Source: Pleurodeles waltl (taxonomy: Eukaryota; Chordata; Amphibia; Caudata; Salamandridae). Taken from it: a stretch of 64,000 nucleotides of DNA. Every line of letters begins with the position of its first letter. Within the stretch, counting starts at the first letter, position 1. The notes below the pieces were generated by a model. It had not been told where the DNA came from. It saw nothing but the letters and a program-made list of their open reading frames with translations, and did not search any database. Location of the stretch: NCBI RefSeq assembly GCF_031143425.1, contig NC_090447.1:852284760-852348759 (forward strand), given 5' to 3'. Made by a program: the position numbers and the translations under genes. Of this stretch, positions 44,039 to 54,968 are shown piece after piece.

Positions 44039-46276
44039 GTACCCCCCTAGTTTTCCAAGAAATGCACAAATTAGATTGTTATGTTCCTCCTGTCACCCAT
44101 TTCACAATGCACCCCAACACCCATTTTTAATACTTCTCCCCACATGTAAGTGCCCCCTCAAACTCAGAGAGTGAGAGGGCAGTAAGAAAATGTTAGGGTT
44201 CCCCACCATGAGTCCTATACTATGTTATCACCCTATGCTTGGACTAAGATGCCACTGCTCGATTACCAGCAACTCTCTCAACTACTTCAATAACTCATCT
44301 CTCCCCCTACACTCGCTCCGTGGCTCCAACTACTTATATGACCCCTTCTTCTGATATTGCCTTTCCTCTGTGGCCACCACCACCCACACACTCTTCTAAA
44401 CTCCTTCTATGCCTAGGCTTACCCCTTCTCCTCTATGTCTCTTGTCTTTCTTTGACGCCACCCACCCAAGCTATCTTCCTAGGCTCCTCCCCCACCTATG
44501 CCCCTTCTTTGCACAACTCCACTCACACTCTTGCGCTACACTCCCCCCCACTCAACACCTGTGCCCCACCTATTGTCCTCTATTTAACTATTCCCTCCCA
44601 GTATGCCTGGACCCACTATTGCTCTCCACATATACATACACCTATTGTACTTACCATCCATTTGGCAATCCAGCATTTGCCATGCAGGCCTATCACCACC
44701 TTTGCTCTCCACGTGTGCACACACAAACTTTACTTACGAATTTGCCAGCCATATTCAACTTACCTCTGCTTCACTGCCACCACTCACCTGGTGACAAGCC
44801 TGGAATTACAACCCTGGTCATCTGGCTGAAAGTCAGGTATTTATCTACTGGCCAACATTGTATTCTATGGAATCCATGTCTGTAGCTCGTCAATTCATCC
44901 CTATATCATGGCTCTCCTTTCTCATGTGCAGTAGAAGCCATAAGCATGGCTTGTATATTGCTGATAGCCGGTCCTCCAGTGTTATATGGCACCCGTAAGT
45001 GAAAGCTGAAGGGTAACGGGGCGTTCCCCCCCCAGACCAAGGGTACAAATCCCACTAATGCTATCAAAACTTTCCTAAGTTGGCAAAATCTCAAGTGCTT
45101 TTTTAATTTAGTAATATTATTTGCATTTGGGAAACAGAGGAGCAATTTCACCCATCCTTTTGTAACTCTTGTTGCTCTTGACCTCCCTTCCAACCCCCCA
45201 TTTGCTCAAGTGGGTGCGTGTCCTTTGACATCACGGCCTGTATTTTGCTGAAAGCCTCTCCTGCAGTGTAACATGCTTCCAAAGAGCTATATCTCAGTGG
45301 TAATCCTTATGCTTATGGTAGGTACAGGCTCCCTTTGGCAAGGGTTTCAGTCCTGCCCATGCTGTTGAAGTGTCTCCAGGAGGCAAAGTTTCAAAAAACT
45401 TTTTTAAATTTATTAATATTATTTTTACTTGGAAAAACAGAGGAGTAATTTTTGCGCTAGTCCACCACAATTGTAACTCTTGTCCCTCCTGAGCTCCTCT
45501 CAAACCTCTCATTTGCTCAAGTAGGTATGTGGGTATGTGGGTGATGACATAATGGCTTGTATTCTGCAGATAACCTCTCCTGCAGTGTTGCATGGTGCTC
45601 AAGTGGTGTATCCCAGTGGTAAGTCTTCATACCTATGATGGTACAGGCTCCCCAGTGCAATGGTTTAAATTCCACCACTGCTGTTGAAGTGTTCTAAGGT
45701 GGTAAACTTTTAAGCATTTTCTTTTCATTTACTAATATTATTTTTACTTGGAAAAACAGAAGAGCAATTTGGCATATACTTTTCTGAGCTAATCTCCTAC
45801 AGTTGCGACTCTTGTCCCTTCTGAGCTCCCCTCCAAACCCCCATTTGCTCAAGTGGGTGTATGGGTGATGACATCACGGTCTGGATTTTGCTGATTGCTT
45901 CTCCTGCAGACCCACATACAACAAAAGAGCTATATCTTAGTGCTAAGTCCTTGTGCCAATGGTGGTACAGGCTTGTCACAGCAAAGGTTCAAATCCTGCC
46001 AATGCTGTTGAGATATCAAAAGCTCAACCTCTTGATTTTCATTTACTAATATTATTTTTACTTGGAAAAACAAAGAAAAAATTGGACCCATTCTTTTTTG
46101 CTCTTGTCTCCCACAATTGCAACTCTTGTTCCTCCTGTCCGCCCTCATAACCCCTGCAATTTGCTCAAGAATGTGAAATATGGGGAAAGCCTTTTCTTCT
46201 TTTATCTATGTATTCATGTTTTTTTCTTTAAGCTTGGTGTTTTTTAGAGCACAAATGTGGCCTAGTGGGACATTGC
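44039..46276 (+). repeat. Unclassified long repeat: end of copy 2 body, then module array of copy 3
   Basis: 44039-44930 aligns with 57205-57990 and completes the copy 2 body (total about 3.1 kb without insertions). 44930-46276 holds about four 310-330 base modules in direct orientation, with tRNA-like heads at about 44990-45060 (decayed), 45284-45357, 45603-45677 and 45927-46001. Each module has a conserved ACTTGGAAAAACAGA spacer, a TTGTCCCTCCTGAGCTCC block and GATGACATCACGGCCTGTAT. The array ends at CCTAGTGGGACATT, the start of the next body. Confidence 0.78.
45927..46001 (+). other. tRNA-like head, best preserved of the array
   Basis: Box A-like CTATATCTTAGTGCTAAG and box B AGGTTCAAATCCT are about 45 bases apart, as in Pol III promoters. 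The acceptor arm does not pair well, so this is a tRNA-derived module rather than a working tRNA gene. Confidence 0.6.
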
Positions 46277-47208
46277 TGTGAGAAAAGGCCTCTTTTGTCA
46301 TGGATAGCCCACATTTTTTGCCTGGTATTTGATGTAGTCTCAAAGTTGTTAGTGCCCAGGGACCCTGCTAACCATGTTCTCTGGGCCATATCTCTTTCCC
46401 AAAACTGTTGCAATGTATTGGCACAATTGGTAACACCTTTAGCTACCACTGTAAGTCCCTAGTAACTGGTACATAGGTACCCAGGGCAAGAGGTACTGAA
46501 GGTGGACCTCTGAGGGCAGTAGCATAGATTGTGCCACCCTCAAGGGCCATGCATCCAGGTACACCCAGCACTGTCACTGCAGGCTGAGTGTTCTGATGCA
46601 ATCCTAAAATACAAGCTCAACATCGCACACCGCCTGGGTGCCCTGTCCCCTATACACTGCTTCCAATATAGGTAAGTCACCCCTCTGACACACCGTTTAG
46701 CCCCAGGCAGGGTGCACTATATTGTATGTGTGGGCATAGATGCATGAGCAAAATGCCCTTACTTTGTCACCTTGCCAAACCTGGGACATAGTAAGTGAAC
46801 TAAGTAGCTATTTTAATACATGTGCTGGACACTGGTCAGTATGAGTTTCACAGCTACGTGATGGCTACTCTGAACCCTGGGTTCTTTGGTATCAAACTAC
46901 TCAGAATGATAAATCCAATCAGGTACCAGCATTGGTTGTGTTCTAAACTTTACCCAGGGGTCACCTCAGAGGTGCCCCCTACAAAAGCTAACTACCCTGG
47001 CATGGTTGTTGGCTGGTCACAACCAGCCTGCAACCACAAGACAAGATTCTAGAAACCTGGGATGAGAGATCCTACTCTCTGGGTCCCAGAACAAAGCCCT
47101 TCCTGTCCAGAGGTGCTATCACACCTAACCCCAGGAATGTGCACTGTCCTGCTAGCGAGCTTCAAAGACCTTGAAACTCGATCCTCAAGCCTGCTGTTAG
47201 CAGATGGC
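46277..47208 (+). repeat. Gmr1-like 5' LTR, 3'-truncated
   Basis: Aligns with the 3' LTR from its start to CTGTTAGCAGATGG (about 53473 in the other copy), then jumps into gag. About 1.5 kb of LTR, the primer site and the leader are missing through a single deletion. Confidence 0.85.
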
Positions 47209-47958
47209 ACTAGTGCACCTACAGAGGGTGACCTGGTTTTAGCCAGTCTGACCAAAACACTGGCTCTGGAGGCTCAGCTTTTAGAACCTGAAAAAAAGAG
47301 AAAAGGTTTGGGCCCAGGACACATCTCTGGTGGTAGCGTCGAAGTCTTAAAGAGAGACCTTTCAATCTTAAACTTCCAAAAGGAGTTGTCCCTCCCTTCA
47401 CAGAAAGAAATGATATAGTGTAATGGTTTTCTGCCTTTGAAAGAGCCTGTATTCGGTGGGAAATTGAGAAAACACAACAGGGCACACTGTTATGGGAGTT
47501 ATTCTAAGGCACGTGCAGGGGTAAGCTCCTGACAGTGAATGAGGCAGATTCTAAATCCTATGACCTTATGAAGGGTATCCTGATTGAGGGCTTTGGATTT
47601 ACAACTGAAAAGTACCGCATAAAGTTCAGAGAGGCTTGAAAAATCCAGAGCCAAACTTGGGTAGAATTTGTGGACTATTCAGTAAAATGCTGGGTGGTTG
47701 GTTAGCTTTTAACAAGGTACAAGATTATGATGGGCTATACCACCTATTCATGAAAGAGCATCTGCAGTGTAATTGCTACAATGAGAGGCTACATCAGTAC
47801 CTGGTAGACCAAGGTGCACTTTAACCGCAAGAGTTGGGTAGGAAGGTATACCACTGGTTCGAAACAAGGCTAACCAAAACTACCACTGGTGTGGGAGACC
47901 AAAAGACAGAAGCCAAAAATCCCACCAAGGGAAAGATGGAAGCCAAAACAAAAACAAA

Positions 47959-48096
47959 GGGCCTGATTTAGGAAAAGTTAGCGCCACCTTAGCATAATTT
48001 TTTGACGCAAAAGCAGCGCAAACTTACGTACGTTTGCGCCGCTTTTGCGTCAAAAAATGACACTAAGGCGCCACTAACTTTTCATAAATCAGGCCC
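47959..48096. mobile_element. Palindromic MITE, 138 bp
   Basis: Starts GGGCCTGATTTAGGAAAAGT and ends with its near-exact inverse. The two halves pair along almost their full length around TTACGTACGT near 48021, with one small asymmetry. No gene. Transcripts could form a long hairpin. Confidence 0.9.
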
Positions 48097-48184
48097 AGAG
48101 AGTCTTCTCAGGGTCCTCAAAAACAGGAGGGTGAGCCCAAATACTCCTCACAGTCTAGGTGTGGGTACAAAGGTAAGAAATTTA

Positions 48185-48259
48185 GGGGCATATTTATGGT
48201 TTTTGCTGCATCCACAACATGACGTTATGGTTGGCGCAAACCAACCATAAATATGGGCC
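48185..48259. mobile_element. Short MITE, 75 bp, TTA duplications
   Basis: Ends GGGGCATATTTATGG and, inverted, GGCCCATATTTATGG (13 of 15), flanked by TTA at 48182-48184 and 48260-48262. The TWA target and GGSCC ends suit a PIF/Harbinger-mobilised MITE. Confidence 0.85.
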
Positions 48260-48500
48260 TTAATCCCAACAAGGTTTGGTGCTATGATTGCAAAACCAGA
48301 GGGCGCCAAACTGGAAATCCTATCTGTAACAAGAAAAACAATGCCTCTAGCCCACCTGCAGTAAATGGAGTCACTAATCTCCAGATGGGATCAGAGGTGT
48401 GGCCTGACCATGTCAGTAATCCCACAGAGGCAACAATGGTCACTGGGGGAGGGGTAGAATTATCCTGTGCTGCCTGGCAAAGTAATATGCAGTGGCACAG

Positions 48501-49200
48501 AAGCTAGTGTTACCATGATAACTCAGCACTTGGCCCACTCAATCAGTGCCAAGTAGAAAAGTCTTATCCTGTCACCAATACTGACAATGAGACACTGTTC
48601 CATCCCATGGCTATGGTAACCTTTGATTGAAGGGGAGTAGTGGGGCAAAAAGAAGAGGTTGTGTCCACATCCATGCCAGTAGATTGCCTTCATGGAAATG
48701 ACCTGGAGCATTCCCCCTTGGCTGAAGTAATACTGAAGACCCATGCAGCCATGCTTGGGATCCTAGAATGGGCCTGTGTCAAGACCAGGGCACAGAGTAA
48801 ATTTCAGAGACAAAAAGGAGAGTTGGATCCTGAAATAGTGCACCGGCATCACAAGAGAAAGGGCAGGAAGACTGGGGAACCAGGTTCCCATCAGATCAAA
48901 AGTCATAACCCCTCTTCCCAGGAAGAGGACTTGTCATTCTCAGAGGGACCTGAGCCTCCAGAGCTTGGGCTTTACCACCCAGAGCTCTTGGGCCCAGAGG
49001 GACGCTCTAGGGAGGATCTGTGCCAGGGGCAGAGAACATGTTCCAGTCTTGAAGGCCTGAGGCAGAAAGCTGCACAGGAAGAAAAGGGTGGTGTCAATGG
49101 TACCCACTGGGTTTATTGGGAGGATGGGCTGCTGTTCACTGAGACCAGAGACCTGAATCCTAGTGCAACCATAGGGTAGTAGTTCCTCAGCAGTTCAGAG
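48501..49200 (+). pseudogene. Gmr1-like protease-like region and linker
   Basis: Contains MPVDCLHGNDLEHSPLAEV near 48670, a form of the hydrophobic Gly-Asn-Asp-Leu block that follows the protease active site in gypsy elements, and a long charged linker (RHHKRKGRKTGEP). The active Asp-Ser/Thr-Gly itself is not clear, so the protease call is tentative. Confidence 0.55.
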
Positions 49201-50260
49201 AGTTCCTCCTTACTCCCTTACTCTAGCCCATGACATTCTTCTAACTAGGCATTTGGACCAAAACAAAACTTGGAGTAGGTTGGTTAACCACTTTTATTGG
49301 CCAGGAATGTCCCAAAAAGTGAACGGCTTTTGTCAGGCCTGCACTACTTGCCAAGCCAGTGGCCAGGCAGGTGGACACTTAAAGGCCTCCCTACTGCCAC
49401 TACCTGTGGTTGGAGTTCCCTTTGAAAGGGTAGGGGTTGACATTGTTGAACCCCTTGACCCTCAAATAGTATCAGGACAGATATATCCTACTGTTCCTTG
49501 TCCATGCTACTAGGTATCCTAAGGCTGTACCTCTTAGGACCATTTCTGTTCTTGCAGTTGCAAAAGCCCTCCCGATTATTTTTACCAGAGTAGGGTTCCC
49601 TAAGGAGGCAGTATCAGACAGAGGTTCTAACTTCATGTCTGCATACTTAAAACACATGTGGAAGGAGTGTGGAGTGACCTATAAGTTCACTACCTCCTAC
49701 CATCCTCATACAAACGGGTTGGTTGAAAGGTTTAAATAGACCCTAAAAGGCATGATTGGAGGATTCTGTGAAAATCTCAGAAGGAGGTGGGCTGTCTTAC
49801 TTCCATGTATGCTTTTTGCCTATAGGGAAGTGCCACAAAAGGGAGTAGGATTCTCTCCATTTGAACTTTTGCTTGGGCATCCTGTTAGGGGACCACTAAG
49901 TCGTATAAGGGAAGGCTGGGAGAAACCTCTCAAAGAACCCAAGCAAGACATTGTGGACTATGTATTTGGCCTGCATTCAAAGAAGGCGGGGTACATGGAA
50001 AAAGCAATTCAAAGTCTTCAGACCAGCCAGGAGCTGCAAAAGCTCTTGTATGACCAAAAAGCTACTGTGGTGGAGTTCCAACCAGGATAGAAAGTTTGGG
50101 TGTCGCAGTCTGTTGCTCCAAGGGCTGTCCAGGACAAATGGTCTGGGCCATATCCTATTCTTGAAAATAAAGGGGAAGTCACTTACTTGGTGGACTTAGG
50201 CATTTGCAAAAATCCCAAAAGATCATACATGTCAACCACTTAAAAACCTATCATGACAGA
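49201..50260 (+). pseudogene. Gmr1-like integrase, upstream of RT
   Basis: The zinc region (49215-49360) has AHDILLTRHLDQ, FYWPGMSQKV and CQACTTCQAS, an intact H-H-C-C. The core has VGVDIVEPLD (first Asp), AVSDRGSNF (second) and HTNGLVERF (Glu). The downstream region has YREVPQKGVGFSPFELLLG and a C-terminal SH3-like stretch (VWVSQSVAPR, then YLVDLG). A few stops and shifts (for example at about 49490 and 49737) inactivate it. It lies before RT, the diagnostic feature of this element. Confidence 0.9.
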
Positions 50261-51650
50261 CCTAATGTGACCATGCACATGGTTACAGATGAGGGACAGG
50301 AAAAAGAGAGTGCATCTTTCCCTGATCTCCTCTCCAGCAACCCTTAAGCAGGTTCTGCGGATAAAGTGGTCTTATCAGACACCCTCTCAGAACAACAGCA
50401 GGCTGATGACGGGCAAGTCCTCAACCAGTATGCTGAGTTATTCTCCCTGACCCCGGGAAAGACTGATTGATGTACTCATGATGTGGAGACTGGTGACAGC
50501 TTGCCTGTCAAAGACAAAATTTACAGACAGTCAGACCATGTCAGGGAGAGCATACAAGCAGAAGTCAAAAATCTGTTGGATGTGGGTGTCATTAAACCCT
50601 CAGAGAGTCCCAGGGCTAGCCCAGTAGTTTTAATCCCCAAACCACACTCTAAAGAAGAGAAAAAGGAAATTAGGTTTTGTGGGTATTACAGGGGCCTCAA
50701 TTCCATGACCAAAGCTGATGCACTACCAATCGCAAGAGCTGATGAGCTTCTAAACAGACTAGGGGCAGCCAGATATCTGAGTACTTTTGACTTGACATCA
50801 GGGTACCGGCAGATTGGCCTGATCCTAGGAGAAAAAGAGAGGTTAGCATTCTCCACTCCTAGTGAGCATGATCGGTTCCCTGTTATGCCCTTTGGACTAA
50901 AGAATGCACCTGCCACGTTCCAAAGGTTTGTGAAACAAGTCCTTGCTGGGCTGGAATCCTTTAGTAAAGCTTACCTGGATGACATAGCTTTCTATAGCTC
51001 TACCTGGCAGATCACCTGATCCACCGAAGTAAGGTCCTTGAGGCTCTGCAGAAGGCAGGCCTCACTATCAAGACCAGTAAGTGCCAGATAGGGCAGGGTA
51101 AAGCTTTTTACTTGGACCACCTGGTGGGTGGAGGCCAAGTTCAACCCCTCCAACCCAAGATTCATGCCATTCTAGCTTGGGAAGCTCCCACAACCTTGAC
51201 ACAGGTCAGGGCCTTTTTTCGCTTGACTGGGTATTAAAGGAGATTTGTGAAGGATTATGCAACCATAGTTGCCCCCTCCTCACAGAACTAACCTCCAAGA
51301 AAATGTCCAAAAAGGTTCACTGGACAGTGTGTTGTCAAAAGGCCTTTGATTCTCAGAAGAATGCTATGTGCTCGGCTCCAGTCCTACAAGCTCCAGACTA
51401 CTCCAGACAGTTTATTGTCCAAACAGATGCCTCAGAACTGGGGGTAGGAGCGGTTCTAGCCCAGAAAAATGATGATGGACATGACCAGCCTGTTGCTTTT
51501 ATAAGCAGAAGACCACTCCCTAGGGAACAAAAATGGAGTACCATAAAAAGGGAAGCCTTTGCTGTGGTTTGGGCCCTGAAGAAGCTGAGGCCATACCTGT
51601 TTGGCTCTCACTTCATAGTTCAGATTGACCATGGGCTTCTCAGATAGCTA
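50261..51650 (+). pseudogene. Gmr1-like reverse transcriptase and RNase H
   Basis: RT: ESIQAEVKNLLDVGVIKPSE, VVLIPKPHSKEEKK, YLSTFDLTSGYRQIGL, MPFGLKNAPATFQRFV and catalytic AYLDDIAF (about 50980). After a shift near 51005 come the thumb and RLTGY pieces, then RNase H with FIVQTDASELGVGAVLAQK, KREAFAVVWALKKLRPYLFG and QIDHGLLR. About five disabling changes are visible. RNase H runs directly into the 3' LTR with no integrase following. Confidence 0.9.
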
Positions 51651-51839
51651 CAACAGATGAAAGGTGAAAACCCCAAACCGCTTAGGTGGGCCATCTCCCT
51701 ACAGGAAATGGACTTTCAAGTGAAACACAGACGTGGGACTGACCATACCAGTTCAGATGGCCTTTCTACATTCTTCCACTTAGATGATGAAGACTCACTA
51801 GGGAAAGAGTAGTCTCATCCTCTATTGTATGGGGGGTAG

Positions 51840-54800
51840 TGTGAGAAAAGGCCTCTTTTGCCAGTGATAACCCCCACTTTTTGCCTGGTATTTGATGAAG
51901 TCTCAAAGGCCCAGAGTTACAAAAAAGTGGGCAGCACGGCACTCGGACAAAATTTACAGCGCCTTGTTGAGCCACGTTTGAAACGCAGGGATGCACCATA
52001 TTTACAAAAATACAGCGCACCCCTGAGTTTCCCCTGCGCCTGTGCTAAATTTAGCTTCCTAGCGCCAATGCAGGCATCCTTGCACCATAGTGCAAGGTTG
52101 TGTGCGTTGAGGGGTTTGATTGTTTATGTGCAGGAAGATGTTGCACTTCTATGTGTGCTGAAGTATCAAATCATCATTTTTGGAAGGGACACCTTCCTCC
52201 ACATAAACAATCATTCATGGCCTTTTGCTCTTTTTATGTGTGCTGCATAATGCAGCACACATTGAAAAAGCAAAAACAGGGAGGAATAAAAGTATTCCTC
52301 CTTCATGTACCATGCTGATGCCACCCCTGGGGAGGTGTTAGTTTTTGTGTCTGCCAAAGATTTACAATTTCGCGTAAATCTGGGGCAGCGTCAAAAGCAA
52401 TGGGTGTAACGGTGGAATGCCCACAGCAACATCCCTTGCACGCCTCTCTGCCGCAGAAAACTGAATTGGAGGGGGTAATATTTACAGGGAGGTGTTAAGC
52501 CACCAAAAGTGGCTGAACGCCTCCTTCTAAATATGGTGCAGTGAATGACGCCACCGGACACTCCGGTGGCACTAGGGCCTTGTAAATCAGGCAAAAAGTT
52601 GTTAGAGCCCAAGGCCCCTGCAAACCAGGTTCCCTGGGCCAGATCTCTTTCCCAAAACTGTTGTGATGCATTGGTACAATTGGCAACACCTTTAGCTACC
52701 AATATAAGTCTCTAGTATCTGGTACTTAGGTACCGAGGGCATGGGTTACTAAGGGTAGGCCTCTGAGGGCAGCAGCACAGATTGTGCCACCCTCGAGGGC
52801 CATGCATCCAGTTACACCCAGCACTGCCATTGCAGGCTGAGTGTTCTAATGCAATCCTAAAACACAAACGGTGACATGGCACACAGCCTATGTGCCCTTT
52901 CCACTATACACTGCATGCAATATAGGTAAGTCACCCCTTTGGCATGCTTTCTAGCCCTAAGGCATGGTGGGCTATATTGTATGTGTGGGCACAGATGCAT
53001 GAGCAATATGCCCCTACTGTGCCCCTGCCAAACCTGGGACATAGTAAGTGAAGAGAGCAGCCACTTTAATACATGTGCTGGACAGTGTTCAGTATGAGTT
53101 TCACAGCTACATGATGGCTACTCTGAACCCTTGGTTGTTTGGTATCAAACAACTCAGAATGATAAATCCAATCTGATACCAGCATTGGATTTCTCCCAAA
53201 ATGTACCCAGATGTCACCTTAGGGGTGCCCCCTATAAAAGCTAACTACCCTGGCATGGTTGCTGGCCGGTCACAACCAGCCTTCCACAGTAAGACAATAT
53301 TCTGGAACCCTGGAGTGAGAGATCCTGCTCTCTGGGTCCCGGAACAAAGCCCGTCCTGGGCAGAGGTGCTATCACACCTCCCCCTAGGAATGTGCACTGC
53401 CCTGCTGGTGAGCTTCAATGGGCTTACCACCCTTTAAGCTCAACTTCCGAGCCTGCTGCTAGCGGCAGATGGACGCTCATATTGCAAACCCACACTTTTG
53501 GGGGGGAGCAATGGTGGGAAAAAAACACAAAAGACAGGAGGGGTGGTCAGCCCCAGTTTGCACCACCCCTAAGGTGACCCCTCCATTTCATTTTCCTGCA
53601 TCTTGCATGGAAGGAAAATAGCCAACCTGGTGTAGGGAAGTGACCTCTGCCCACAGGACGTGGTCACTTAGTGGGTTTAGCCACCCTAAGGTGGATGACC
53701 CATTTGTTACTACTAGGAACTCCAATAAATGCCCACTAAATACAGTATTTAGTGGGCATCCTGAGACCAGAGAATTAGATTTCAAGGACAAAAAGAAGAC
53801 CAGCAACAAAGGCCCAAGGCTGGAGAACTGAAGTCCGGCTGCACCAAGAAAAGGCGCCAATCCCTGCCTCCTGCACCCAGGACTCGACAATCACTGCTAA
53901 GCGTTTGCATGGACACTGGACAGACTCTACACCTGTTTAAAAATCACCAAAGATCTCCCTCCAGATTGAAGACATCATTCTCCTACAAAAAAATACCAAA
54001 GAACCAGTGAAATCCACTTCACTGACCGACTGCTGACCAAGGAACCAAATTCCAAAAGCTGACCAAACTCCACCCAATGGACCATGAGGATAAACACTGC
54101 AACTGTAGCAAGTTTGGTGGCACTGTGCCCTTCAGCGACCGAACGGTACCATTGCCCCTGGTAGTGGTCTCCTAACATCAGACACCCAGAAGAACACTCC
54201 CTTCCGGACTGTAAAGGGACCAGGAGGAAGCCCTAGTTCAGGGACTTCAGAAAGTACCAGGACCTCCCACCAGAGTGCCCTTGCTGACCTGTAAGCAACC
54301 CTCAATGCAACCTACCTCCTGCTTCCAAGGGCACCTTTGCACACAGCTCCTGTCTCACCGATTCACTCTGCACCCAGCCACCCTGGTCCCTGCACCAAAG
54401 AACCAGCTGTGCCCTAAGTGGTCCCCCTCAATAGCCTGGCACCATCTCTAATGACTTTCTACAGCTGCTCCTGCCGAAACTGGGAGCCACCCGAACTTCA
54501 CCAGTAAGTACATAGTGCCCACCGATGACCTTGACATACCTGCAAAAGGAAACGTTGGTAAACACATTGCCTGATTTGAAATGCATTTTTTTAATTATTT
54601 CTCCATTGATTGCTATTGTGCATAATTACGCACAAAAAGACTATTTTTGTTAAACTTTAAAAATTCATAACTTAAAAAGTACCTGATTTTGATGATCTTG
54701 GTCTTAAAAATGTTATCAAAAACAGAAGCATTTTTTTTAATTGGTCTCAAGTTATTCTTTTGAATATGTGTCTCGCTTTATTGATACTGTGCGTACAGCA

Positions 54801-54968
54801 AATGCTTTGCACTTCTCCAAGATTAGCCCAACTGCTCGACCAAGCTACGATAAAAATTAGTGCATTAGGTGGTCTCGTTTTTACCTCTGTAAACCAACGC
54901 GTGGTTGCCCGGACTCTCTGCACAGTGTGCCTAGCTTTGCACACTACATAGAGAGACAGCTTCCTACA
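51840..54968 (+). repeat. Gmr1-like 3' LTR with MITE insertion
   Basis: 3.13 kb; about 2.44 kb once the MITE at 51908-52592 is removed. It starts TGTGAGAAAAGGCC and ends CTTCCTACA. The pyrimidine/purine mixture and layout are like the solo LTR at 28527-31104, but the sequence differs outside the ends. Confidence 0.88.
51908..52592. mobile_element. GGGCC-type MITE, 685 bp, inside the 3' LTR
   Basis: Absent from the 5' LTR, where CTCAAAGTTGTTAG is continuous (46350), so it arrived after the Gmr1-like element. Ends GGCCCAGAGTTACAA and, inverted, TGCCTGATTTACAA. AAA at both edges may be the target duplication but lies in an A-rich site. Confidence 0.85.

Larger units (their letters stand above)
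47209..48500 (+). pseudogene. Gmr1-like gag remnant with two MITE insertions
   Basis: In broken frames: EGDLVLASLTKTLALEAQLL (N-terminal helix), FTTEKYRIKFREA and AFNKVQDYDGLYHLFMKEHL (capsid-like, 47580-47822), then KVWCYDCKTRGRQTGNPIC, a decayed zinc knuckle at about 48265-48330. MITEs sit at 47959-48096 and 48185-48259. Many stops; inactive. Confidence 0.75.
46277..54968 (+). mobile_element. Gmr1-like gypsy retrotransposon (integrase before RT)
   Basis: 8.69 kb with TGTGAGAAAAGGCCTCTTTT at both LTR starts (46277 and 51840) and a CTTCCTACA end, flanked by ATTGC and ATTAC (one mismatch). The long repeat continues across it. Pol order is protease-like, integrase, RT, RNase H, the arrangement known in Gmr1 elements of deuterostomes and in Ty1/copia, not in ordinary gypsy. 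A purine tract ATGGGGGGTAG precedes the 3' LTR. The 5' LTR is truncated together with the primer site. Three MITEs have inserted. Confidence 0.92.

Noticed and set aside
45284..46001. Functional tRNA genes
   Set aside because: Box A and B words are present, but acceptor and anticodon stems do not pair well and the modules are repeated in arrays with spacer. Called tRNA-derived instead.
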